From Romanomermis culicivorax (Eukaryota; Nematoda; Enoplea; Mermithida; Mermithidae), in assembly GCA_963922205.1 (NCBI GenBank), contig CAWUHX010000289.1:310001-374000 (forward strand): a DNA stretch of 64,000 nucleotides, read 5' to 3'. Made by a program: the position numbers and the translations under genes. Below are positions 14,580 to 27,200 of this stretch, in pieces. Numbering within the stretch: position 1 is the first letter of the stretch; every line of letters begins with the position of its first letter. The notes under the pieces were generated by a model that searched no databases, was not told the origin of the DNA, and worked only from the letters and a program-made list of their open reading frames with translations.

Positions 14580-15460
14580 AAATGGAAATATTTAAAAAAA
14601 TTTCGTTGGAAACATTTTTTTGTAAAAAAAATTGCAAAAAAAAGTGAAAAATGACACATTTTCCAATTTTTTCGTGTAAAAAATGACAGAAGACACATTT
14701 TTGATGACATCGAAAAAATCAAAATTTTCGGCTTTTGAATGGCAGATTTTTCCGAATGTTCAACAAAATGATCAATTTTTCGGTGGAAATATGTGGAAAA
14801 AACGTAATTTTTACGTGAAAAATGACTCATTTCCTAATATTTTTCACGTAAAAAATGACAAAAAACACATTTTTATAAGAATTTTAGAAAAAAAATCGAA
14901 ATTTTTTACTGTTCGAGTGGCAGATTTCTTCAAATTTTCAACAAAATTACTCCTTTTTCGATAAAAATGACTGGAAAAAACGCAATTTTGTAGTGAAAAA
15001 TGACATTTTACCAATTTTTTTCATGTAAAAAATGACAAAAAAGACATTTTTGATGGGAATTTTAGGAATAAATGCAAATTCTTTACCTATCGAATTGCAG
15101 ATTTTTTGGAGATTTTCAACAGAATGACCAATTTTTCGATGAAAATATTAGGGAAAAAAACGAAATTTTTAAGTGAAAAATGACTCATTTCGCATTTTTT
15201 TGGTGTAAAAATAACAAAAAACACATTTTTGATTTAAAATTTTTTCGAAAAATATCGAAATTTTGTCAATAAAATGGGGGATTTTTTCAAATTTTCAGCA
15301 AAATTATGAATTTTTTGATCAGAATGTTTGGATAAAACGTATAATTTTGAACAATAAAATAACATATTTTAGCTATTTTTTCATGTCAAAAATGACAAAA
15401 AACACATTTTCGATGGAAATTTATCAAAAAATATAGAAATTTTTCTACATTTTCCAGGTT
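14580..15460. repeat. About 178-bp tandem repeat, roughly five units
   Basis: The landmark GTGAAAAATGAC recurs near 14646, 14816, 14994 and 15173, a period of about 170-180 bp. Each unit also carries ATGACAAAAAACACATTTTT and TTCAAATTTTCAACAAAATG. No coding signal. Confidence 0.75.
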
Positions 15461-16981
15461 TTTGACCTTAAAAAAAATCGGAAAATTTTGAACTTTTATC
15501 AAATTTTGACTGAAAATGTTTAATTTTTGATAAAAAATTTCAAGAATATCATTGATGAAAATTCTAATTTTGTCCGAAAAATAAACTTTCCCGTCCAAAT
15601 TTGCCCGTTAAAATTCAAAAATTTACAAGTTATACAAAATTTAAATTCTAATTTTCCAAAAAAAATGAAATATTCGCCGAAAAATTCAAAATTCACATTT
15701 AAAATTCTAATTTTTGTTCAAATTTATTTTGGAAAATTTTTAGAATATCATTGTGGAAAATCCCGATTTTCCAGCAAAGTGGAAATTTCACCTCGAAAAA
15801 TTCAAAAATTGATTAAAAATTTACGTTCGAATTCTAATTTTGATCAAATTTCTGCAGCAATTTTTTAGAATTTGAAAATCGAATTTTAAAAAAATCAGAA
15901 TTTTTTTTAAAGAATTTAGAAAATGTCAAAGAATTTACATTCCAAATTCTCATTTTCCTGGAAAATCTTGAAATTTTTCTCTAAAAATTTAAAAAATATG
16001 AAAAATTATTCTAATTTCCGATCGAATTTCATCAAAAAAATTTTTGAATATCATTTTCTAAATTTAAATTTTTTTAAATAATTGAAATTTTTCTCGAAAA
16101 TCTAGAAAATTCACGAAAAATTTGCATTTGAAAAACTAATGTTCTAGTTAAAAATTAAAATTCTGCACAAAAATTGAGGTTTTCCTGAAAAATTCAGAAA
16201 TCGTCAAAAAATTTACATTTGAAATTCTAATTTAACAAAAATTGAAATATTTCTCCAAAAAATTCAAACATTGACAAAAAATTTACACTCGAAATTCTAA
16301 TTTTCAATAAAAAATTGAAATTTTCTTGGGAAAAAAATCAAAAATTGACAAAAAATTTCGAAATTTTAATTTTTCTGTAAAAATTGAAATTTTCTCCTAA
16401 AAATTCAAAAACATGCATAATTTCAATTGAAAATTCTAATATTCGATCAATTTTTTTGGAAAAATTTCAAAAATATCATTTTTTTAAATTTTAGGTTTTT
16501 TTTCTATTTTTAAAAAATTAATTCAAATTTTCCAAAAAAATAGAAAATTAACTCTAAAAGTTTAAAAACATGCATAATTTCATTTGAAAATTAAAATTCC
16601 GGGTCAAAGTTTTACAGAAAATGTTCAACAAAAGTTGATTTTTAAAAAAAATTTCATTTTTTAAAAAAAAACCAAATTTTCCTCAAAAAATACAGAAATT
16701 AGAAAAATTTTGCATTTAAAATTTTAATTTAAGAAAAAAAATTGAAATTTTCCCGGAAAAATTAAAAATGTTGCAAAAAATGTGCATAATTTCAATTGAA
16801 AATTTTAATTTTCAATCAAATTTCTTGAAAAAATTCTAAAATATAATTTTTGAAAATTTTAATTTTTTAAAAAAACTATGCGAAATTTTAATTTGAAAAA
16901 TTTGAAATTTTTCGAATTTTCAATTTTTAGGCAAAAATATTCTAATTTTTCTCGAAATTAAAATTTCGAAAATTTCATAAA
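15461..16981. repeat. AAATTT-rich sequence upstream of subunit F copy 2
   Basis: Counterpart of 6960-8231. Irregular AAAATTGAAATTTTC units run up to the ATG at 16982. No gene seen. Confidence 0.55.
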
Positions 16982-19766
16982 ATGACGTCAGCAATTCCGG
17001 GCGCAGCCGTAGCCAAAGGCCGCTTGATCGTCATCATCGGTGACGAGGACACTTGCGTCGGCTCTCTGTTGGGCGGCGTCGGGGAGTTGAACAAGTCCGG
17101 TCAACCCAATTACATGGTCGTCGACAAGAATACGAGCGTTCAAGAAATTGAACACTGTTTTAGGTAAAAATTTGCATATTTTTTATGCAAATTTCCCAAA
17201 AAAAACAAAATTTTCAGAATTTTCATGCAAACTTTTAGGCGAAATTTTGAAAATTTATGCAAATTTTTCGATTAAAATTTGAAAATTTGCGGAAATTCGC
17301 CAATTTTATGCAAATTTTTCGGGAAAAATTGGAAAATTTTGCAAAAATTTGCATATTTTTAGGGCTAAAATTGGAAAATTTACAAAAATTTGCTAGTTTT
17401 TTTGGGCTTAAATTCGAAAATAGATAAAATTTCTAAGTTTCGTGCAAATTTTCATGCTAAAAATAGAAAATCTGCGAGTTTTATCCAAGTTTTTGGGCTA
17501 AAATTTGAAAATTTAACAAAAATTTATACAACTCTTTGGGTTAGAATTTAGAAATTAGCAACAATTTACGAATTTTTGAAAAAAACAAAACTTTACCAAT
17601 TTTAAACAATTTTTGGTTGAAAATTTGAAAATTTAAAAATTTACCAAAAAATTTATGAAAATTCTTAGACTAAAATTCGGAAAATATGCAGTAATTTCCG
17701 AATTTCGTGGAAATTTTTAAGCTAAAACTGGGAAATTTGCGGATTTTATCCAAGTTTTTGGATTAAAATTCGAAAATTTAGCAAAAATTTGCGAATTTTA
17801 TGCGCAAATTTTCGAAAAAAACAAAATTTTTAGAATTTTATGCAAACTTTAGCGACATGAAAATTTTTAGACTAAAATTTGGAAATTAGCAGAAATTCGC
17901 CATTTTTATGCAAATTTTTCGGGAAAAATTTGAAATTTAGCAAAAATTTAGACAAATTTTTAGATTAAAAATTTGGAAATTCGCAGAAATTCGCAATTTT
18001 CACGGGAAAAATTCAAAAAATTAACAAATTTTATTCAAGTTTTCGAACTAAAATTCGAAAATTTACAAAAATTTGCGAATTTTTATGCTCAATTCTTGAA
18101 ATTGACAAATATTTGCAAGCTTTATCCAAATTTTTTGGCCAAAATTTGGAAAATTAGCAAATTTTATGCGAAATTTTTGCGCTGAAATTCAAAAATTAAA
18201 CAAAACCTGCGAATTTTTTACGCAAATTTTTGGGCTTAAATTTGAAAATTAGCAAAAATTTATGCAAATTTTTGTCGAATTTGAATTTAAAAACTAGAAA
18301 AACACATTTTTGTGCTGAAAATACACTTGAAAATGTGAATTTTCCTAATTTTTAGCCTTCAGGAAAATAAAAAGAAAACAAAAAACAAATATAGCATAAA
18401 AACAAAAAAATTAAATTTTAGTGCTTGAAATACTGTCGAAAATGCGAATTTTGCTAGATTTTAGTAGAAAAAAACGAAAAAAAATCAAAATTTCCCTTAT
18501 CCGTTTTTTTGTTTTCTTTTTTGTTTTTTTAATTTTTTGTTTTTTTTAAATTTTCAAACGAAAAATTAGCGAAATCCGCATAATTTGAGCAATTAAATTT
18601 TATTTTCTCTTGTTTTGAGGCCAAATTTTTCAAAGATTTCCTATATATATTTTTTCTTGTTTTCTATCTTGTTTTTTTTGTTTTTCTGTTTCTTCAAATT
18701 TGTTGTTTTTTTTGCGCTTTCCATTCTGTTTCTTTAATTTCTTTGTTTTTATTTCTGTTTGTTCAACTTTTTTGGTTTTTCTGTTTTTTTTTTAAATATT
18801 TTTTTTGCTTCCTTTTCTTTTTTATTTAATTCTCTGACTTTTTTGTTTTCTTTTTCTATTTCTTCAATTTTTTGTTTTGTTTTTCTGTTTCTCTAATTTT
18901 TCGATTTTAAAAATTAAAAATTAGCAAAATTTGCGTTTTCGAGTCTATTTTAAGCACTAAAATTCAATTTTCTCTTGTTTTCGTAGCAAATTCTTCAAAA
19001 ATGTGCTACATATATTTTTTGTTGTTTTCTTTTTTATATATTTTTAATTTTTTTCCTTTTTTCAATTTTTTTCAATTTGCCAATTTTTTATTTTTTCTGT
19101 TATTTTTGTATTTTTTTTCTGCTTCTTCAATTTTTTTTGTTTCTTTTTTGTTTCTTTTTTTTGTTTTCTTGTTCTGTTTCCTTGACTTTTTTGTTTTTTT
19201 TTGTTTTCTTTTTCTGTTTTTTATATTTTTTGTTTTTTCAATTTTTTTATTTTTCTTTGTTTTTTTCTACTTTTTTCATTTTTTTCTAGAAATTTCGCCA
19301 ATCGCAACGATATAGCCATTATTTTTTGTTTTCTTGTGTTTTCGGGTTTTTCTTTTACTTCAATTTTTTGTTTTCCCTTTCTGTTTCTTTTTTTTCTCTT
19401 CTTCTGTTTCCTTAACTTTTTTGTTTTTTTTGTTTCTTTACTTTTTCCTTTTCTTTTTCTGTTTGTTTATATTTTTTTTGTTTTTTTTTTTGTTTTTTAT
19501 CAGTTTTTTTTGTTTTTTTCCAATTTTTTGTTTTTTTTTTCCAATTTTTTGTATTTTTTTCCAGAAATTTCGTCAATCGGAACGACATAGCCATCATAAT
19601 GATCAAGCAACACATCGCCGAACCAATCCGCTACGCCGTCGACAGTCACACGAAAAGCATACCGGCCGTTTTGGAAATTCCCTCCAAGGATCACCCGTAC
19701 GATCCGTCGAAGGATTCCGTTTTGCACCGCGCCCGGGGCATGTTCAATCCCGAAGAATTTCGTTGA
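16982..19766 (+). CDS. vha-9: V-ATPase subunit F, copy 2
   Basis: Two exons, 16982-17163 and 19565-19766, with the same phase and splice sites as copy 1, giving 127 aa. This copy keeps GDEDTCVG but has changes that copy 1 lacks: GSLLGG for GFLLGG, NKSGQPN for NKSRQPN, EIEHCFR for EIEDCFR, and AEPIR for AEQIR (a proline in a probable helix). Its C-terminal [13 protein letters not shown] is closer to the nematode form than that of copy 1. Compared codon by codon the copies differ at about 12 amino-acid-changing sites and only one or two silent ones, plus the 12-bp indel. One decoy exon-2 start lies in the intron (19290 onward). Either copy could be working, or neither. Confidence 0.88.
17164..18360. 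repeat. GCAAATTTT array in subunit F copy 2 intron
   Basis: Duplicate of 8402-9660 with small indels and substitutions. No coding signal. Confidence 0.75.
18361..19564. repeat. T-rich array in subunit F copy 2 intron
   Basis: Counterpart of 9700-11178, shorter because it lacks the two extra 120-bp units seen in copy 1. It ends in the acceptor TTTTTTCCAG at 19564. Confidence 0.75.
19286..19322 (+). repeat. Decoy exon-2 start (subunit F copy 2)
   Basis: CTAG acceptor followed from 19290 by the same degenerate exon-2 start as decoy 1 of copy 1 (CGCCAATCGCAACGATATAG). It is therefore older than the duplication, while decoys 2 and 3 arose only in copy 1 or were lost from copy 2. Confidence 0.85.
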
Positions 19767-21575
19767 AATTATTTTTTTTGTAAAAAAATTACAAAAAAAA
19801 ATTTTTGTAAAATTTTACAAAAAAAAATTGAAAAATTTTGTGAAATTTTAAAAAATTCTGTAAAATTTCGAAAAATTCGGTGAAATTTTACGTTAAATTT
19901 TGGACAATTCTGTGAAATTCTACAAAAACAATTTTGTAAAATTTTACAAAAAAATTTTTGGAAATTTTCATGGAGGAAAAACTTTCCTGTAAAATTTTGT
20001 AAAAAAGAAAAAATTCAATTTTCATGAAAAATCTTTGTAAAATTTTACAAATAAAATTTTTTTTTGTCAAATTGGGTGAAAAAGGAAAATTTCACAATTT
20101 TTTTCAATTTTGCCTGAAAAAATTTTTTTTAATTATACAAAAAAATTGTAGAAAAAAGATTTTTTGTTTGTAAAATTTTATGAAATTTTTTTTTCAAGTT
20201 TAGCGAAAAATATTCGTTAAATTGTAAACTCGGTGTACAAAATTTTGTGTTTAGCATGTAGCAATTCGGCGTATTTACACTTTTATATATATTATAAACT
20301 ATTTATATCTTAACAAGTTGTGTAAACCTTCAAAATTCTGGAAAAAATAGTGTAAAACTGCGAAATTCCGAAAAATGTGTAAAGTTGGAAATTTCTAAAA
20401 AAAGAACTATAAAATTCAAAAAGCAATGTGTGAAATTCATAAAATTTTAGATTTTAATCGAAAAAATTGTAAAATTGTTCAAAAAAATGTGTAAAATCCT
20501 TGAAAGACTTTAGAATTTAGAAAAAAAACTGGATCTTCAAAAAAAGTGTAAATTCTGGAAAAAATGGAAAATTCATAAAATTCTAGAATTTGCAATTCGA
20601 AAAACTAAAATTTCAGTAAAATGTGTAAAATTCTAAAAAATCTGAAATTCTGCAAACGCATTAAATTTTGAAACTTTCGATTTGAAAATGTGTAAAATTC
20701 TTTAAACAAAATTGTGCAAAATTACAAAATTAAAAAAAATGTTTAAAACTGCGAAATTCCAAAAAAAATGTGTAAAATTCTGAAAAACGCAAAAAATTTG
20801 AGAACTCAAAATTCTAAAAACTGTAAAATTTTAGAAAAAATGTGGTAAAACTGCAAAATTCCAAAAATAATGTAAAATTCTAAAAAAGTGTGTAATATTG
20901 TAAAATTCCGGCAAATGCATTAAATTTTGAATTTGAAATTCTACAAAATTGTAAAATTCTAAAAAAAAGTGTGTAAAAGTGTAGAATTTCGAAGAAATGT
21001 GTAAAATCCTGGAAAATTCATAAAATTTTAGAATTTAAAATTCGAATAACTGTAAAATTCTATTAAAAAAATGTGTAAAATTTTTTAAAAATGTATAAAA
21101 TTCTAATGGTGAATGCATAAAATTTTGGAATTCAAAATTGAAAAACTCTAAAATTGTTCAAAATATGTGCAAAACTATCAAATTCTAAAAATATGTAAAT
21201 CTGTAAAGCGCATGAAATTTTAGGATTTGTAAACCGGAAAACTTTAAAATTCTAGAAATGTGTAAAAATGTATAAGTCGATTAGAAAAGTGTAAAATTCT
21301 GAAAAAATCCAAAAAAAATTTTAACTTGGAGAAAAATCTGTAAAATTCTGCAAAATTGTCCAAATTTTGCAATTTTTAATTATAAAAATTGTAAAATTTC
21401 ACGAAAGAATTTTAAAATTTTTTTTTAAATCGAGAAATAATTTTAAAATGTGAAATTTGTAAAAAATTAGCGAAAAATGTAAAATATAGGATTTGAATAA
21501 TTTTCCAATTTTTTTGGAAACTGCCAAAACATTTAAATGTGCAAAAATAACAATTTTAGGGAAAAAAGGCTAACT
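19767..21575. repeat. GTAAAATTTTAC and GTGTAAAATTC arrays downstream of copy 2
   Basis: Duplicate of parts of 11381-14560, with the 20160-20330 landmark block. No gene. Confidence 0.65.
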
Positions 21576-23180
21576 TTACAAAAATGAAGATACAAAAAAA
21601 AGAAAAACACAAATAAAGCATAAAAAATAAAAGATAAAAACAAAAATAAAACAGGAAAATTCAAATAGAACAGGTGAATTCAAATAAAAAAAAGAATAAA
21701 CAAGAAAAATACAAATAAATAAAAGTAAAAACACAACAAAATTGAACAAAAAACACAAATAAAGCAGAAAAACAAAAATAAAACAGAAAAACAAAAATGA
21801 GACAGAAAAATACAAATAAGACAAAAAACACAATTCAAAAATAAAAAACACAAAAAACACATAAACATGAGAGTAAAAAAGAAAACTACAAATAAAACAT
21901 AAAAACACAATTAAAGTAGGAAAATAAAAAACAAACAGGAAATAAAAAAAAAACAGAAATATACAAACGAAACATAAACACAAGAATAAAAAAATTAAGA
22001 CAAATAAAACACTAGAACATAAATAAAGCAGAAAAACACAAATAAAGCAAAAAACACAAATAAAACAGAGAAACACAAACAAAACAGAAATGCAAGAATA
22101 AAAAGGAAAAAAATATACAAAAAACAAAAACAAAACACAAAAGAAATAAAACAAAAAGCACAAAAGAAATAAAACAGAAAACAAAAAACAAATAGAAAAA
22201 CAAATAAAACAAAAAACAAAAATAAAGAGAAAAAACAAGTAAAACCGAAAAACACAAAAACGCAAATAAAACAAAAAAAAACAGATTAAAAAGAAAAACA
22301 CAAATGGAAAATAAAAACACAAAAAAATCATAAAAACAAAACCAAAAAAAGAAAATTCAAATAAAACAGGGAAACACAAATAAAACAGAAATGCAAGAAT
22401 AAAAAGCATAAAACATAAAAACAAAAACAAAACACAAAAGAAATAAAAGAAAAAGCACAAAAGAAATAAAACAAAAAACACAAATAAAACAAAAAACACA
22501 AATAAAACAAAAAACACAAATAAAACAAAAAACACAAATAAAACAAAAAAACAAATAGAACAAAAAAGCAAATAGAACAAAAAAAACACAAACAAAACAA
22601 AGAAAATAAAACAAAAAAAAATATAAAACCAAAAAACACAAAAATGCAAATAGAACAGAAAAACAAATAAAAAAGAAAAACACAAAAAAATCATAAAAAA
22701 CAAAACCGAAAAAGGAAAATTCAAATAAGACAGAGAAACACAAAAAAAAAACAGAAAAACAAAACCAAAAAAGGAAAATTCAAATAAAACAGAGAAACAC
22801 AAACAAAATAGAAATGCAAAAATAAAAAGCATAAAACATAAATAACAAAAACAAAACACAAAAGAAGTAAAACAAAAAGCACAAAAGAAATAAAACAAAA
22901 AACAAATGAAAAAACAAATGAAACAAAAAAGCAAAAAAACACAAACAAAACAAAGAAAATAAAACAAAAAACAAAACAAATAAAACCAAAAAACACAAAA
23001 ATGCAAGTAAAACAGAAAAACAAATAAAAAAGAAAAACACAAAAAAATCATAAAAACAAAACCGAAAAAGGAAAATTCAAATAAGACAGAGAAACACAAA
23101 AAAAACAGAAAAATATTAACAAAACAGAAATCTACAAATAATGAATATAAAAACTGAACAGAAAAACAAATAAAAAAGAA
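21576..23180. repeat. AAATAAAACAGAAAAACAC minisatellite, 1.6 kb
   Basis: Tandem 18-25-bp units (ACAAATAAAACAGAAAAAC) with larger repeated blocks (for example around 22100, 22390 and 22800). The reverse strand reads open for 544 codons of F/C/L/V only. That is low-complexity repeat translation, not a membrane protein. Confidence 0.85.
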
Positions 23181-23219
23181 AACACTTTTTTGCCTATGAC
23201 AATGAAACATGCTTTTATT

Positions 23220-24050
23220 TTTATTAAAATGATAAAATTTAATTTTAATGAGAATGAAAAAAAATTTAAATAAAAAAAATGAAGAAAAAATTAAGAAAAT
23301 TTAAAAAATTTAAGAAAACTTAAAAATTTGAGAAAATTAAAAGATTTAACAAAATTAAAAAAATTTAAGAAAATTAAAAGAGTTAACAAAATTAAAAAAT
23401 TTCAAAGAATTTAAAAATTTAAGAATAAAAAAATTTTAAAAAATCGAACAAATTTGAGAAAATTAAAAAATGTAAGAAAATTAAAAAATGTAAGAAAAAA
23501 AAAATTTAAGAAACTTCAAGAAAAATGAAAAAAGTTAAGAAACTTAAAAAAATTTAAGAAAATGAAACAAATTATTAAAAAAATTTAAGAATCTTAAAAA
23601 AATTTAAGGAAATAAAAAAAATTTAAGTAAATTGAAAAAATTAAAAGATTCAACAAAATTAAAAAATTTCAAAAAATTTAAAAATTTAAGAATAAAAAAA
23701 TTTTAAAAAATCGAACAAATTTGAGAAAATTAAAAAATGTAAGGAAATAAAAAAAAATTGAAGAAAAATAAATAAATTTAAGAAAATTAAAAAAATTCAA
23801 GAAAAATAAAAAAATTTAAGAAACTTGAAAAAAATTGAGAAAAATTCAAGAAAATTCAAAAAATTCAAGAAAATTCAAAAAATTCAAGAAAAAAAATTTG
23901 AGAAACTTAAAAAAGTTTAAGAAAATTAAAAAAATTCAAGGCAATTAAAAAATTTAAGAAAATTAGAAAAATTAAAAAATTTAACAAAATTAGAAAAATG
24001 AAATAAATTCAAGAAAATAAAAAAAATTTAATAAATAAACACTAATTGAA
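23220..24050. repeat. AATTTAAGAAAATTAAAAA array
   Basis: Tandem units of about 15-20 bp (AAAAATTTAAGAAAATTAAA). Lies 3' of the Srt-type receptor gene. No coding signal. Confidence 0.8.
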
Positions 24051-24260
24051 CTGGATTACCAGCTTGTGAATAGCTAAGTTTAATTAGGCTAAATAACACA
24101 ACATACAATAGTAATGTACTGAATAGCAAAATGAAAATGCGGAGTAACACTGCTTATATACCATCACGGAATATTCTCGAAAATTATAGAATATCGTGGA
24201 AGTTTCTAGAACTTTCCGGGAAAATGCAAAATTTATGTACCTGTGGATCATATTATGTAA

Positions 24261-27200
24261 TCATACTGTAACATATATATATGACATCGATGTTGAAACC
24301 TTGGCCCCAAAACACAAAATTTGTTTCATTCGTTCTCGTATTAAGCTAAAATTAAAAAATTAATTAACTATAAAAAAATTTGCATATTTAATATATGCGG
24401 ACTTACACGTTGAACAAAAGATAGACCAAAATGTTGTTGCCGGCGCACAAAAACCACGTCACATTTGTGAAAATATAGCATAATTTGTAGATTAAAAGAT
24501 TCTAAAAATTTAATTAAAAAAAAATTTTAAAATTTTAAAATTCAAAAAATCATTTAAAAAAAATAAAAAAATAAACCTAAAGATATTAATTTAATTGTCG
24601 AAAACATAAAAAATTAATTTGTAACTATTAAATTATAATTGTCCATAATTTTGAAAGATCATATAATTCAACCTTAAAATACATATTTAATTGTCGATTA
24701 CGTAAAAAAAACTCATTTTTAAATAATAAAAGTGAACATTTACATACATATTTAATTGTCAATAACATTAAAAAATCATTATTACAACCTATAAATGAAT
24801 CTTTAAATATTAATTTAATTGTCGATAATGCAAAAAAATATATTTTTAAATTATAAAAGTGAAAATTGATAGACAAATTTAATTGTCAAAAACATTAAAA
24901 AATCACTATTACAACCTATAAACAGTGCTTAAAATGTTTATTTAACTGAAAGTAATCTAAAAAATGCATTTTTACAACAAATATATTGGCCTTAAGATAT
25001 TAATTTAATTGTCGATTACGTATAAAAACTCATTTTAGATAATAAAACTCAGCATTAATAGACATATTTAATTGCCAAAAACATGAAAAAATCATTATTA
25101 CAACATTTATATGACCCTTAAAATATCAATTTAATTGAAAATAAACTAAAAAATACATTTTTACAACGAACATTTTGGAATTAAGATATTAATTTAATTG
25201 TCCATAACATATAAAAACTCATTTTTAGATAATAAAACTCAGCATCAATAGACATATTTAATTGTTGATGGCATTAAAAAATCATTATTACAACATTTAA
25301 ATGGCCATTAAAACATTTATTTAATTGTCAATAGTTTAAAAAATATATTTTTCACGACAAATGCGTGGTCCTTAAGATATTAATTTAATTGTTGATAACA
25401 TAAAAAAATTCATTTTTGAATAATAATACTGAATATTAATGTGCAAATTTGACTACCAGAAACATGAAAAAATCATTTTTACAACATTTAAATGGCCCTT
25501 GAAATATTTACTCAATTTCAAATAAGCTGAAAAATACATTTTTACAACAAATACATGGGCCTTAAGATATTAATTTAATTGTCGATAACCTAAAAAAATT
25601 CATTTTTAAATAATAAAAGTGAATATTTACATACATATTTAATTGTTGATAACATTAAAAAATCATTATTACAACATCTAAATGGCCATTAAAATATTTA
25701 TTAAATCGTCAATAATGTAAAAAATACATTTTTCACGGCAAATGCGTGGTCCTTAAGATATTAATTCAATTGTCAATAACACGAAAAAATCATTATTAAA
25801 ACTTTGAAATCGACCTTGAAATATTTATTTAGTTTCCAAAAACCTAAAAAATGTATTTTTACGACATATACGTGGGCCTTAAGGTATTGATTTAGTTGTT
25901 GATAACATAAAAAAATAATTTTTTAAATAATATAAATCAGCATTAATTTACATGTTTAATTGCCAGTAACATGAAAAAATCATTATTATAAGTTTTAAAT
26001 GATCCTTAAAAAACATATCTAAGGGCCAATAATGTAAAAAATAAATTTTTACGACAAATACACGGGCCTTAAAATATTAATTTGATTGTCGATAGCGTAA
26101 AAAAAGTCAGTTTAAATTAATATAAATCAGCATTAATATACATATTTAATTGTTGATAACATTAAAAAATCATTATTAAAACATTTAAATGGCCCTTGAA
26201 ATATTTATTTTAGTATCAATAACGTAAAAAATACATTTTCACGACATATTCAACAGCCTTAAGACTTTCATTTAATTGTCGATAAAATTAAAAAATATCC
26301 TTACAGCATTTAAATGGTGCTCAAAATATTTAATAATTAATATTATATCCTCGCTTAATTATCAAACTGACAATGTAAAAAGTTTCATTTTTTACCGACT
26401 TCTAAATTGGCGTCAATCAGTCTCGTCATAGTATGCCAACAAATGATGACCAGTATATCGGCGCAACATAGCAAGAAAACTTGTATTAAAATATTTTGAT
26501 CAGCTTTGTTGGTTGTTCTTCCGCCGTCAATTTCACGCAAATTCATGACCTATCGTAAAAAAGAATGTGGTATATGTTATAAGATAGGATATCTTATAGT
26601 ATAGGATATGCTATAACATAGGATACATTATAATGTTGGATATGCTACAACATGGTGTATGCTAAAATGTAGAATATGTTTCAAAATCTGATATGTTATA
26701 ACATGGGATATTCTATAACATGGTAGATGTTATAATGTTGGATACGGAATAATATAGCACATGTTACAACACAGGATAAGTAATAAAGTGTGAATTTTTA
26801 TAACATGGCAGATATTGTGATGTGCAATATGTAATAACACGATGTATGTTATAACATTGGATAAGTAATAAGATGAGATATCTTATAATATGGGATATGC
26901 TATAACATACCATATGTTTTAACATAGAATGGCTAATAATACAAGATATGCTATAGCAAAGGGTATGTTATAATGTGGGACCTATTATAACATAGTATAA
27001 CATAAGATATGTAATAGGTTATAAAGTAACAGATGTTACGATGTGGGATATGAAATAACATGGTATATGTTATAAAATGGCATATGTTATACCATGGTAT
27101 ATGTTATACCATGGGACAAGTAATAACATGGGATATGTTATAACATGGGATATGAGATAAAGGAGGATATGCTTTAATGTTTTAGTATGTTATAATATGA

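Noticed and set aside
21576..23210. 544-codon minus-strand open frame rich in F, C, L and V
   Set aside because: It lies entirely in a minisatellite and uses almost only A and T-ending codons. Overlapping frames are open too. No start context, motif or domain.
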